From assembly GCA_015179125.1 (NCBI GenBank), contig WHVA01000112.1:1-64000 (forward strand): 64,000 nt of DNA, given 5' to 3'. The position numbers were made by a program, and so were the translations under genes. Position 1 is the stretch's first letter. Each line of letters opens with the position of its first letter. A model generated the notes under the pieces. The model did no database searches and was not told the DNA's origin. It saw only the letters and a program-made list of their open reading frames with translations. Shown one piece after another: positions 34,525 through 45,523 of the stretch. This DNA is from Gautieria morchelliformis (taxonomy: Eukaryota > Basidiomycota > Agaricomycetes > Gomphales > Gomphaceae).

Positions 34525-35586
34525 TGTTATGATAGACGCAATTACTTTCATTTCAAATCATCTATATATACAAAAGAAACTAATAAAAGGAAACAAAGAA
34601 AAAGATCAAAAGAGATAGAAATGACACTTACAACGGACGTCGGCGCAGACGACGGACACACGAAATCATGAATTGCTATCTTATCTACAGATTAGATAAG
34701 ATACAGGGATATGGGCATCGACCACGTGCGGCCGATCAGAGACAGCGCGCCTATCGAGTGATGGCATCGGTCATGACGTTGACAGGCACCAGGCCACAGG
34801 CACCGAGGAGGTGCGGGCACCAAACGCCGCAGAGAGATACAGACTGCGCAGGAGCACTGGGTATTGTGGAGTGACTTGGGAATGTCATCCACAATACATG
34901 TGTTCAATTAGCTGCCCCACAGAAAAGGCACAGAGACAGCGGCCCCATCACCAAGCCTAGCATTTATGCTAGGCAGGGCAGATTTAATTCTCATTCTCTA
35001 TTTGAACTCCATGACATGACCGGCTGACTATTATCCTAACATCATGTGGACAGGGGCTTTGTATGCTAAGTACAGAACTCTATTCCAAAGCCTAAATAAT
35101 CCTGATACTATCTCCATCACCCCATGACTTTTTGACTATAATTAGTCACCCCTTAGTTACAAGTAGTTTTTCAACCCATCTGCTCACTATCTTGAACACC
35201 AGTAATTACCACTAATATAGTATAAATAGCTGCTACAAATGTATGAATGAGATCATCCAGAATCAAATATTTTACCCCCCTGAAACCACTGTAGTCTTGT
35301 TTGATAGCTACAGGGCTCAAATCTTGATAGTTTACTCCAAATCTTCGTTGAGGGTTCATTATCACTGTTTACTCTACACTACCTCAAAAGCGAACACTTT
35401 TGACTTGGTTATCCCTTAGATCGACACCATTTTCTTGTCGACACAGTCACATGACTTCCTGCCATCAGTGCCTGACGCGTCTCAAGAGGCTTAGTCAGCA
35501 CACAGGGAAGGACGAGCATAGCGGTTTCAACCGCTAAGCAATAGATTTTATTTGCTAAAGGCATTAGTTGATATCTTAATCCAAAA
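34525..35586 (+). repeat. Solo family B LTR in copy 2 integrase (1062 bp)
   Basis: Target duplication CTAAG at 34520-34524 and 35587-35591. It begins TGTTATGATAGACGC and ends TTAATCCAAAA. It is collinear with the LTR at 56327-57366. Removal restores the integrase frame (RFTK joined to QVIF). Confidence 0.93.
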
Positions 35587-35812
35587 CTAAGCAGGTAATC
35601 TTCGTTCCTACCACAGACAAAATTACCTTGCAAGAGCTTGCTCACCTCCTCATCCTTCATGTCTTCTCCAAGAATGGAGTCCCCTCACATGTCACCTTGG
35701 ATGGCTCCGAGTTTGTTTCTCACTTCTGGCATTCTCTAGGGAAAGTCCTGGACATGCAGTTGCACTTCACCTTGGGATACCACGCCGAGGGTGATGGTCA
35801 ACCTATTCCCCA

Positions 35813-36800
35813 TGAATCCTAGTCTCTGCAGCATCTCAGTCCTCCATTCGTCCTTTTTCCCCTGATGATCTGCTTTAGTCTCACACAGCAAAATGGCTTC
35901 AGGCTCGCTATCCTCTTCGGACATCCAATCCATATGAAGCATGGGCCGTGGATCAAAATGGTAATTCATGATGAACCTTGGCACCGCTGATATCCATGCC
36001 TTGAGTTTCTGTGGATCATATTAATTGGTGTCCGTGCATACTAGAAAAATTGGTGCACTTCCACTTGCCGGGCCCTGTGATGGCCCCCCTTATGGTTCGT
36101 TCGTTCCATTCTCTCTTTGACCTCATTATTTTGACTTTGATATTTTGTACAGTAGCCTCAAAACGTCATCTTGATCAAGTGATAGAGTAAGTCCCAGTTG
36201 ACGGGGATGTCTTCATACATCCCAAGAACAATATCAGGGGGAAATTCCTAGCTTATTGTGAGTACTATTGGTCTTTAGATATGCCAGGAACACTGACATT
36301 GAGTGATTGCACTGCCAAATCAACAGTCTTATTGAATATCAGTTTATTAGCAGGATGCGTGACATCTTGGTCGAAACGGGGGTCAAGGAATGGTTCGCCG
36401 CTAGAGCTCAAACATGCCACGGTATTTGCATCGTGAGTCCCAGGAAGCTGGACTTCTTCAGGCTTGGTTCACTTATGAGTCGTGACAATGCCTGTGATTT
36501 CCTTGAGGAAATCACGGACTAGCTCCTATTAGATATGTAAGTTCATAATCTATTGCCTGATACTGAAAGCTAACCTGCAACAGCTTTTTGAGTTTATGTT
36601 CCCAAGGTGAGAGTTGGTTATGTTTAGTGGACAGAAAGGGTTTAATCTTGTCATCCCTCGCAATCGGTATGAATCTGCCGCCTCCATTGCGTCTACTTTC
36701 TCTCTTCAAGGAGCGTCCTCAGGAGCTTCCTCCCATTGCTCTGCCATGAGATGGCGTCGCTTTGTCTTGCCTTTTACCTGAAACAAAGTGAGCTCATAAT
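35813..36800 (-). pseudogene. Unidentified spliced gene relic
   Basis: On the minus strand, GRFIPIARDDKIKPFLSTKH and SPWEHKLKKLLQ run to a GT at about 36580 and resume after TCTAATAG as ELVRDFLKEITGIVTTHK. Further segments are NKLIFNKTVDLAVQSLNV, PDIVLGMYEDIPVNWDLLYH and, at 35984-35800, WISAVPRFIMNYHFDPRP and HMDWMSEEDSEPEAILL. These read like exons of one soluble protein with short introns, with stops between. I do not recognise the family. It lies between the truncated Ty3 copy 2 and repeat D, and could be a host gene or cargo carried by a transposon. Confidence 0.45.
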
Positions 36801-36839
36801 TGTTGTGTAAACGTTATATGTGATGTACCATGATGTGTG

Positions 36840-37117
36840 TATTACTTCGCAGCTTGTGACACAGAAAGCAGAGAGAGGAATCACCGGTTGGGCAGGTTCC
36901 TCCTTACCGTTCGGCCTTTATACCGCGCGCGCGTGTTGTGCATGGACCACGCTCGCGTATGCGCGCTCTGGTCGCGAACGGGTCACGTGACCGCAGCGCA
37001 GCGTTCTATGCTCGCGGCTGCACCGCTCGCGTCTGATTGGCCAGCTGACTAAGGCTGACCTAAAACCTGACATAAGCTCGACGCCCACAACCCACCGAGG
37101 CACTTTCATATAGTGTA
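36840..37117. repeat. GC-rich dispersed repeat D, copy 3
   Basis: Nearly identical over long stretches to 27740-28072 and ends CCCACCGAGGCACTTTCATA, like copy 1. It adjoins the LINE ORF1 frame, so D may be the 5' region of that element or a SINE partner. Confidence 0.8.
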
Positions 37118-37118
37118 A

Positions 37119-38731
37119 TTGACGAGGACTTACCTAAGAAGTCAACCACCACCCACCACCAAAGATTTTCCCACGCCCCTCAAAGCCTCAAAACTCGGAA
37201 ACCTACACAACTCCCAGTCAACCTGTCCCAAACTCAATCCACAGCACCCAGGCACCAGCATCCACGGACGGCACGCGAAAACACAGCCCCGATGGCAGGA
37301 GCCCCCAGCAAGAGGGCCCTGCCCCCGCACGCATCCCCGATGCAGTCTCCACTCCGGAACACAAAACGCCAACAGCTCTGGAAGTGAACTCGAGAGCACA
37401 CCAAAGAAACTCCCACTCATACCAGAGGTCGCGCACCAGTACCTCCTGGCCAAGCGGCTCCTCCCAGAGCGACAGGTGATATTGTGCCACACGCTGGTGA
37501 CAGCACTCCTGCACCTAGCGGAGGCGCAGTCGTCCATCCCCAAGACCATGGAAGAGGGTATCAGAGCGATATCCGCACTACTGACGGATATAGCCGATCG
37601 TACAGTCATATCAGAGGTGGCAACCATCATCAAGGAACGACTACTAGGCGTCAATCACATCCTGGCACCGACCGTCCAACAAATTGAAAGCGCGACACAG
37701 GCCATCGGCACCTCCATAGAAAGCCTGGCGGGTATGGTAGAGGAATTGAGGCAGGAGAGCGATGGGACGGCGCAGAGGATAGTCGACGCTGTTACGGCCC
37801 AGATCCCGGCGGTAGCATTCGGCGGCACCGAGAAGCCCAATGGAATCACAACCACCCACCCCACCACCACCCGCTACCCCACATACGCAGCAGCACTTGC
37901 GGCATGCGCCACCAAGCCGATCAGCTTGCAGTCGAGCATGCCGGCCAAGTGCGACCTTCGCGCAAGACAGGTTCTCATCGTCAAACGACAAGATGCCCAA
38001 GAGCAAGGGGCCACGCGACTCTCCGAACCCGACATACTTGCTATAGCCTCCCAGGCGATCGACGACATGGACTGGGACAACGATCGTGAGAAACCTAGAG
38101 CCCTAGGCATGCAAAGACTCCCCAGCGGCGGCTTTTTCCTAGAACTCTCAGACGAAGAATCAGCGGAGCTACTCCAGGGCCGGCAGCGTGCCCAAGACTT
38201 CCTGGCATGCTTCGACGAGACCTCAGCGATCAAGCCCAACTCCTACTCCATTATAGCTGAATTCGTCCCAACCCGATTCAATCCCGACTCACGCGAAGAC
38301 ATAGAAGAGGTTGAAGAAGCCAACGCACTCGAAAAGGAAGACATACTGGCAATGAGATGGATTAAGCCGCCAGAACGAAGATCGGAAAAACAGTCAATGG
38401 CCCACCTCATCATACAACTTCGTAACCGCACCGCAGCCAACATGTTGATCCGACTGGGTATCCTCATCGCGAACACCAGAACAACCGCCAGAAGTTAATT
38501 CAGGAGGCTCAGAGGTGCCTAAAATGCCAGAAGCTAGGGGCAGCGCACAGGGCCGTACAGTGCCCGAGCCTCGCTGACATCTGTGGCACCTGCGGCATTG
38601 AGGGACACAGGTCAGCAGTGTGCACCATGACTGATCCCACTAAATACAGATGTGTCAACTGCGACAAAACGGGCCATGCAACGTGGGACCGAAGCTGCCC
38701 AGTCTTTATCCAGACACTACCAAGCCATTAA
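37119..38731 (+). pseudogene. Non-LTR retrotransposon ORF1 (gag-like) with zinc knuckles
   Basis: An open frame runs from 37119 to 38498. Its first codon is TTG, so the true start is uncertain. The middle part (MEEGIRAISALLTDIADRTV, VQQIESATQAIGTSIESLA) is helical, as in LINE ORF1 proteins. The region LRARQVLIVKRQD..LSEPDILAIASQAI is followed by SYSIIAEFVPTRFNPDSRED. After a frameshift near 38480 the next frame carries three CCHC-type knuckles: CLKCQKLGAAHRAVQC, CGTCGIEGHRSAVC and CVNCDKTGHATWDRSC, ending TAA at 38731. This layout is typical of ORF1 in fungal Tad-like LINEs, which bind their RNA. No reverse transcriptase follows, so the copy is truncated. Confidence 0.8.
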
Positions 38732-38732
38732 C

Positions 38733-39236
38733 CAGTGCCTAAAGGAGATATAAACTGCTCACTAGAGACAATAGGCCCCACCATTTATACATCTCCAGGA
38801 CATCCAGTTGCCCGAATAAACTCATCCAACTCTATCCCAGCAGGCCCAGCCTCTTCATGCTAGCTTTCCTGAACAGGCACATTCTCCTCCAAGGTCTCAG
38901 CACTAACAGCTTGGGTCAAGTCTGGGTTCCCAAATTCAGCCACTGTGGCATTGTGAACACTGTGTGGCAGCTTGGAAGGTGGAGAATGAAAGAGTAGGTA
39001 ATGTGGGGCTGTGAAGTTGACTGTGCCTCTCTTGGAGAGTTAGATGGAACCGGCAGATAATAATTATTGACAAGCTGTATGTGCACTGTTAGTACAATCA
39101 TATCTTTCTTCTTAAATCAGTGAGAATATACCTGTTCTGGAGAGAGCCTAAGATGCCAGAAAGGCCTGGCTTTAGATCATGAAGGAGGTTATATTAGCCA
39201 TTTTGCTATCAGGATCAATACCTTACATACACGTAA
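38733..39236. repeat. Dispersed repeat C, copy 1
   Basis: It begins ACCAGTGCCTAAAGGAG and is collinear with 60700-61205 (CATCCAGTTGCCC, CAGCAGGCCCAGCCTCTTCATG, quoted as CAGCAGGCCCAGCC, and AATACCTTACATAC). Homology ends at ACACCTA, where the Helitron begins. In copy 2 the minus strand codes for a 106-residue stretch. Here it is interrupted. Confidence 0.8.
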
Positions 39237-42200
39237 CACCTACATGCCTGGCCTGCGCTTCGCTCCGGCCAGGATGTAACGGACATGGAAATCATAGAAT
39301 TATTTCATCATACACGATATTTTCTGTGTAGTCATTGCCTGATGGAAAGCAAACTCGGAAATCATCTCTATGACGCACATGTGACAAAGCGGTGTACAGT
39401 TGACCATGGGAGGAAACAGGAGTGGAAAGATCTATGGCCACATGATCAAGGGTAAGACCTTGACAGCTATTGAAAGTAGTCGCATATGCAGGTGACAAAG
39501 GGAATTGCTTGTGGAGAGGTGTGTGGCTGGTAGTGGGTAACAAAGAGGTGAATGTGATGTGGGGAAGGAGGATGTTTTCATTGTCAACGTAGTTTAGACC
39601 TGCATGGACATGGAGGGCATTGACAGTCACGAGGTTTTTCCTAAGTGAGTGACAACCACTCTACAGTTCTTGACCAAGCCACGCATGATGGAAAAATTGC
39701 GCATTATGCGATATAGACCACCTAGGTGGATGGAGATGGAGTGGCATGGCAAACCAGGAGGAGTCTGGCAGGCAACATAGTCAAGGATTGGTTGTGGTGA
39801 TAGGAGATTGGTGTCTTCAGTTTCTTTAATAGCGTTGGCCACGGTATATGTGTGTTCGGGAGTGTTCAAGCGGTGAAGCCATATGGAGTTATACATGTCA
39901 CATTGGGCATTTGTGGGTGCAAGGATGGAACGTGTGAGGCATTGAGCTGCATTAGCCAATATATGGGGAGGAAAGACAAAGTTGACAACATCTGTTGTAG
40001 TTGAGATATGTTCGATGATATTCAAGGAAACCTTGGAAGATTGGCCATCACCTATGAGATCAACAGTGGCAGCAAAATCTGGATAATCTGCATTACGGAT
40101 TGGAGTTGTCAATGAGCGGATTTCAAAGTCTCTCCACAGAGGTGAATTGCGGATTGAGGCATCAATCAAATCCATTTTTGAACCTTTATGGACGACAGGA
40201 CATGTTTGATGCAAATCACCTAGAAGGATGATGATCTTTCTTCCAAAAGGAAGAGAGTTTTGCATAACACATTGAAGGGTGTCATTGGTGCATGTGAGAA
40301 CTGAGCAGTTTGCCATGGGTGCTTCATCCCAAATGATGATGGAAGCTTCTTTTAATAGTTGTCCACGTGGATCATCAGGTTCAATAGGGGAACAAAGGAA
40401 TTCACATAGTTCGTTGACTGGAACCTTGAGATAGAAAGGTTAGCATTCATAGAAAAGAATGGAATCCAATTTCGCTGACTTTAAAAGCAGCATGTGTCGT
40501 CCTACCACCAGGATAAGCCTGTGCCGCAAAAGCTGAAGTAGCGGTGGGTAATACAATTTCTTGTTTGCTGCATCGTGAGTCACAAACGCTGTTGGTGAGC
40601 AATATTTTACCATGACCTGCGTGTCCATCAATGAATAATCGTAAAGGCATTTTAGTGTCAGCTGCATGTTCTATTTTGGAAAAGATATTTCGTTGTTCAG
40701 AGTTGAATGATGCCTGGCATATTTGGGAGCGGTGGTGGAGGAGACTGGGATTTTCAGACTATTGCAGGAGTTCATGTTGGATTTCACTTCCACGAACATG
40801 TGGGTCTGGTAAACCAAAGTCAGACAATTGCTTTCCATGTTCATCCAAGGACTTGGATAATTCATAGAGAGCAGCGGTGTGTGCAAAGTCATGGTTACCA
40901 CCTAGGATGTGTAGGAAGTCACGGGAGAAGTGTTTCTTGAATGAGTTCCAAGTGGTAAGAGGTAGAGGGCAACAGTCATTTGTTAGGAGATGAATGAACA
41001 ATAGACACAACTGCTGTGGAGTGCGTAAGCATTCCACAGCCTCTGTCAGACAGCTGTCACCTTCAGATACATCGGCAAACAACCCTGAGAGGTGTGCAGC
41101 TTCTTGAAAGGTAGGTCGTATAACTCCATTGAGGGTTCTTAAGTCATTGAATCATCAAAAGACAGACCTGGTCTGTGCAATAGCAGCGAGCGGATGTAGA
41201 AACGTTTGCCTTCCAAGGGACAAACTGTCTGTAGTCTTGAAATATGTGGTTTGTTAGGTTTCCGAAGTATGAGTGCATCATAGGCTGGCCATGGACGTTT
41301 GGTCATTCAATGTAGAAATGGGGGTTGACTGGTTGATTCTTGTTCAACTTTTGGAGGTGAAACAGTTGGTAGTAGTCTGCATAGGAGATGTCTGCAAAAT
41401 TGTGCTCAAGCTTGTCATTGTCTTCAAATGAACCTCTAGGGTGACAAAAGTAACGGTCAAGCTTGGAGAGTGTGCTTGTTGATTGATGGTTGTGCTCATA
41501 TTGATGAAAAAGTGTTGAGTTAGGAGTGTGGACTGGAAGTGCAGTAACAGATGGTTCCTTGGAGGTGATGTGAAATCTCGAAATTCTCCATGCAGCTTCA
41601 CCTGCAGATAAATATCTGGCATCCCAGAACTCTGCAATTTCATTGACTGAAGACATGGATAGATCTTTAAGTTGCACCCACGTACAATCAGGACCTGTAA
41701 TTGGTGAGAGAAGTGAGGGATGAGTCATCAAGAGAGCTACCTTTGTGAATGTACTTGAAGATGTATTGGAATAAATGACCTGTCCTTGCAGCTTCAAAGT
41801 CGATGTGGCAACGATATTTTCTGATCAATGGAAGGCAGTGTGGGACCACAATTTCATCCTCGGTGATGACGACGATAAGAAACATGGCCATCATCATCCA
41901 AAGTTGTCGTCTGCTGTAGTTGGTGAGGATAGTTAAATCCACACATCCATAAACCATTTTTTTCACGCTGACAGTAACATGAAGGTGGTCAGTTTTGAGG
42001 AGGGTGACTATGGAGCATATGGGTTTTGATTAAGCCAGCATCTTCAATGTTAGAGGGAAGTTCAGCAGAAATTACAGCATCGATATCATCAGGTGTTATA
42101 CAATCAGCTTGATATTTGGTGAGAATGTGGCAATGAGGTAGGCCACACTTTTGAAATTCAATGCAGTAGATGGTGTACAACCACTGTCCTGCATTTGGAA

Positions 42201-42984
42201 ACATGGTTGATAATGTTTTGAGGAAGTGGGTGAGTTTCCATTTGAAGAGACGGCACACTATAAGTGGGGCATCTTCAAAACCTTTCCCAGGACGTAGTTG
42301 TTGGGCAATTTCAGGCCATTGGGGATTGCATGTCATAGTGATGAAGAAAGTTGTGGTAGGGCAAGAGCATCTGCAATCTGCTCACTTGCCCATTTTCTTG
42401 AACCAAGAAAGGACACAGGTAAGTAGATATCATTAGAAGAAAGGTTTTGCTGTGCTGAGACCCTCAGTTGATTGCGGCGGATGTAGTTGAGTCTGCACTC
42501 AAGGTCACATGTGAACATGTCTACTAGATATTCATTGCACAGTTGGCCAAAAATTTGAAAGCAGGGTTCTTGAAGAAGCATGGCGTGATAGTACCACATT
42601 TGTGTTGACACACTGTCACTGTCTGCATCAGATGCACAGATGCCAAGTCCTTCATTGATGCACCATCCTAAAGTTCCATGTGGTAAAAGGAGGGGATATG
42701 CAAGAGGCTCCCAAAGATGGCTAACAGCTGGGATGGATTGATTTTTGCCATTGGTTTTAGTGATGGTGAGTGAGCGAGGATGGAGGTCGGTGTGAGTAGA
42801 GTTGCGAAAGCACATGATGGCCGCAATCTAAAGCAGATGTTAGAGATGGAGTAATGAAGAAGTTCCAATGACCCACCTCATTTGTACCCAAAGAATCTTT
42901 GAGAACAATGGATGCCTCTGGATACATAGATCGTTGAAGCAAAGACAGTTGGCGTAGACCATGAATGAAAGGATTGATGCGCAG
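39237..42984 (-). pseudogene. Helitron Rep/helicase, nearly complete relic
   Basis: In order on the minus strand: YPLLLPHGTLGW and SRKWASEQIADALA (N-terminal Helitron region, 42815-42340); MTCNPQWPEI and IEFQKCGLPHCHIL (HUH nuclease, here H-C-H, about 42140); YRCHIDFEA and QYIFKYIHKG (Rep tyrosine block, about 41770); FWDARYLSAGEAAWRI; DGHAGHGKILLT (degenerate P-loop, about 40610); IIIWDEAPM (Walker B, about 40340); LLGDLHQTCPV; and SHGQLYTALSHVRHR near the C terminus (39400). Frameshifts and stops lie between blocks and several short introns are likely. The N-terminus is cut by family A LTR sequence at 42985. The 3' terminal hairpin follows the helicase end directly. Confidence 0.9.
39247..39273 (-). 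other. Helitron 3' terminal hairpin
   Basis: CCTGGCC..GGCCAGG forms a GC-rich stem with a short loop. It lies between the helicase stop near 39290 and the point (about 39237) where repeat C homology breaks off, the place expected for the Helitron 3' end. The end itself reads CATGTAG rather than CTRR. Confidence 0.6.
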
Positions 42985-44033
42985 AAAATGGTTCGAAGGC
43001 TAAGGTAACGAAGATGAAGTATGAGAACTCACCAGTGGCGCCTAAGTCCTCTGCTAGTCAAAGATGGAAATCTCCAAGAGAAGGCTTTAAGACAATGACC
43101 ACAGCGAGGTCGAAGTTGCACAAGATGAATGACATATGATAATTGAACTGGGGAATATACATGCGAATGTAAACTACTGCAGTTAAGATTATAAAGAAAA
43201 TTACTGCGATTGAAAACCCAAAAATGCTAACTTGGTAGTTATATCGAATGCTCGTAAGGTATCAGCGAATAGGAAAGAGGCCGTCACGAGTCAGGGTTGG
43301 ATAGGGGTGCGCAGTCATGATACAACATAGATGGAATAAACATACAATAGAATGAGAGAAGAGAGAGAACATGAAATGACGGAGAGTGAAGGTGGCGAAG
43401 GCACCTGTGTATGAAATCATGTCTTGGAGCCCGCATATACACTGCCCTGCACAGGTTCTTCATCTACTGGGTTGATCCCACACGACCTAAGGGTAGGACG
43501 TCCCGCGAACGCACCCTGCTCATATGAACACCAAAAGGGGGTTGGATCGAGAAGCTGATGGAGTTACTGACGAGCCATCATGCCGGATAGGGATGTCGAT
43601 CGTGATTTGATGGTGTGCCTGTTGGCGAATGATGCGAGCAGCGAATGGTCGTTCGGCGAAATGCGAGAAAGGGCGAACAGAGGTGACATAGAGGAGGAGA
43701 GGTCAAGGTGGGGGGCGAAGCCGAGCGAACACTGGGGAGGAGTAGCGAAATGGGAAATGGAGATAACAAGGTGCAGGAAATACACAGGTCATGACAATCC
43801 AATTACCAGAACACCATCGGAAGAGGGTCGAGCAGAGGAGGTGGTAGACCCAGCGATGACTGCCAAGTCAGTCCAAAGACGTCGATCGTGCGTTTGGGCG
43901 TGGCTATGGTAATTGGCGCGAACAGCGAGAATCGGTTGCCGAACAGGACAATGGCTATCGGAACGAACACGGAAATGGGGTGAGAAATGGCAGGACAGAA
44001 CACCTGAGTATGAGAAATAAACGCCTCATGACA
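42985..44033 (-). repeat. Family A LTR, truncated
   Basis: It starts within the LTR at GTTCGAAGGCTAAGGTAACG and ends CCTCATGACA at 44033. A 55-bp AT-rich insertion (TAAGATTATAAAGAAAATTA) sits at about 43175-43235. The first 300 bp of the family sequence are missing. Confidence 0.88.
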
Positions 44034-44958
44034 GTGTGGAGGACTCGGTGGGTGAGGAGGTGGGCAGAGTGGGGCATGAGAGGCATCGTCCACCACTGTG
44101 CTGTCCACTGCTGTGTGGCGGTCGTTATAACAGAATGGCGAGGATGCATGCGGAGGACTGACTGGGCGAGGACGTGCGGACAGCTGGGGTGTGAAGTGGG
44201 TGCTCTGCATCGATGCATGTGGCGATGGCGGGGCGTGTTGGGACGGTGCACGTGGGCTTACCTGGTCTGCATCCTGACCAGGTTGGCGCTGTGAATGGTA
44301 AAGGTCAGTGTCATGTCAATTGTTGGGTTTGGTGCAATAAATAAAGTAGTAAGTTTATTAAAGTAAATTTGCCTGTGAGAAGAGAACACCAACGCACCCT
44401 ACATCCATTGGGAATGGGTGACAATGAACTTCACCTTGGTTGGGGTCTTGGTCATGTGTAAGGGGTGAAATGCTCTGACATGGCACTATTCTCTCCTGAT
44501 CCCTCTCACACTCGCTGTCCCTTTCCCTTTCCCTCTCACTCCTCGCCTCATCCTCTGGCCTTCGCTTTCACCCCCGGCTCCTCACCCATGAATGCATCGA
44601 TTGTAAGCAGTCTAAAGTGCAGCCCCAGTGGGCCGTTGGTCGCGAGGCTGTTGAGAAGGTCGTCAAGAGATGGTGAAGTAGTAGATTGACGCTTGGATGT
44701 CTGAGGCGAGGGAAGAAGGGAGGCTCTGTCAGGAAAATGGGTACATCTGAGATCAGGGGCATATGTCGTGTGACATAAGAAGCTTGTTGTGAGATCCACC
44801 GAGGAGAGATGGTAGGTCTGGGAAATTGGGGGGTGTTTAAGTTCAAACATTTTAAAGGCGGCTGCAAATCTGTGAGGAACTGTGATTTGAACAGTTGTGC
44901 CCATACTACACTGCGGTGGGCATCAGCGACAGGACGGAAAAATGTGAAGCAGGGCCGA
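44034..44958. other. No gene recognised
   Basis: Two related GGACTCGGTGGGTGAGGA / GGACTGACTGGGCGAGGA words occur at 44040-44190. A minus-strand frame at 44904-44548 has no similarity I know. This is the target region of the Ty3 solo LTR at 44959. Confidence 0.5.
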
Positions 44959-45498
44959 TGTAAGGAGCCGGCCTTTGGCCGGTTACTTACCGGTACAACC
45001 TTTTTCCGAGCCCGAGCCTTGTGATACTCGTGCCTGAGTACTTGTGATTCTAATCCTGTGCCCGAGCCCGAGCCCGAGCTTGAGCTCATATCTGACCGTG
45101 ATCCCATGCCCGAATCCCCCTTAGTTACTGATCCTGTTCCATCACACATCATTCGTATATTGACTTTGCCCTGACCTCGCCCTGACCCCCTCTGAATATG
45201 CTCGCCTCTGACCCTTACCCTCGCCCGTATATAAACCCCCTTGTATGCATTCCTACTCCTCAGTCTGAAAATCAACTATTGTACCTCTTGATCCTTAGTT
45301 AGTTTCTAAGCCTTCGCCTCTTGAGCCAAACCTTGCCTCTTAGTCATTTATCTCCGAAGTTGGGACTCGTGCATAGGGTCAGTGCAGCACATAAGCTGAA
45401 GCCAAGTCCCTCTCCAACCTCCCTATCAGAAGCTCGCTCCGTAACCTCGGGTTTCGCTCCCGAGTTTGGTCAACCTTGCGAAGTATCATATCATAACA
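44959..45498 (+). repeat. Solo Ty3 chromovirus LTR (540 bp)
   Basis: TGTAAGGAGCCGG..CATATCATAACA. Flanks are GCCGA (44954-44958) and GCTGA (45499-45503), a five-base duplication with one C/T difference at a CpG. Confidence 0.92.
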
Positions 45499-45523
45499 GC
45501 TGAGTACCTGTTTACCGGGAATC

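Larger units (their letters stand above)
28300..35812 (+). mobile_element. Ty3/gypsy chromovirus copy 2, heavily decayed and nested
   Basis: It starts with an LTR (28300-30098, interrupted), continues through gag and pol collinear with copy 1, and stops in the integrase core at about 35812, with the 3' third and 3' LTR lost. Three foreign LTRs lie inside it at 28527-29796, 31452-32012 and 34525-35586, each with a five-base duplication. Compared with copy 1 it has very many CG to TG or CA changes, several making stop codons. Confidence 0.93.
31288..35812 (+). pseudogene. pol: Ty3 pol, copy 2, interrupted by two solo LTRs
   Basis: The protease is split at GGTCT (31447-31451 and 32013-32017) by an LTR. 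RT at about 32690-33350 keeps the block missing in copy 1 ([14 protein letters not shown]) and has YLDDILIYS, followed by TGA. RNase H near 33545-33900 has repeated TGA codons where copy 1 has CGA. Integrase has CKTCTTCMQ and SMDFIEQLP, but VIVYRFTK where copy 1 has VIVDRFTK. It is then split at CTAAG by a family B LTR and resumes with QELAHLLILHVFSKNG before ending near 35812. No function is possible. Confidence 0.92.
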
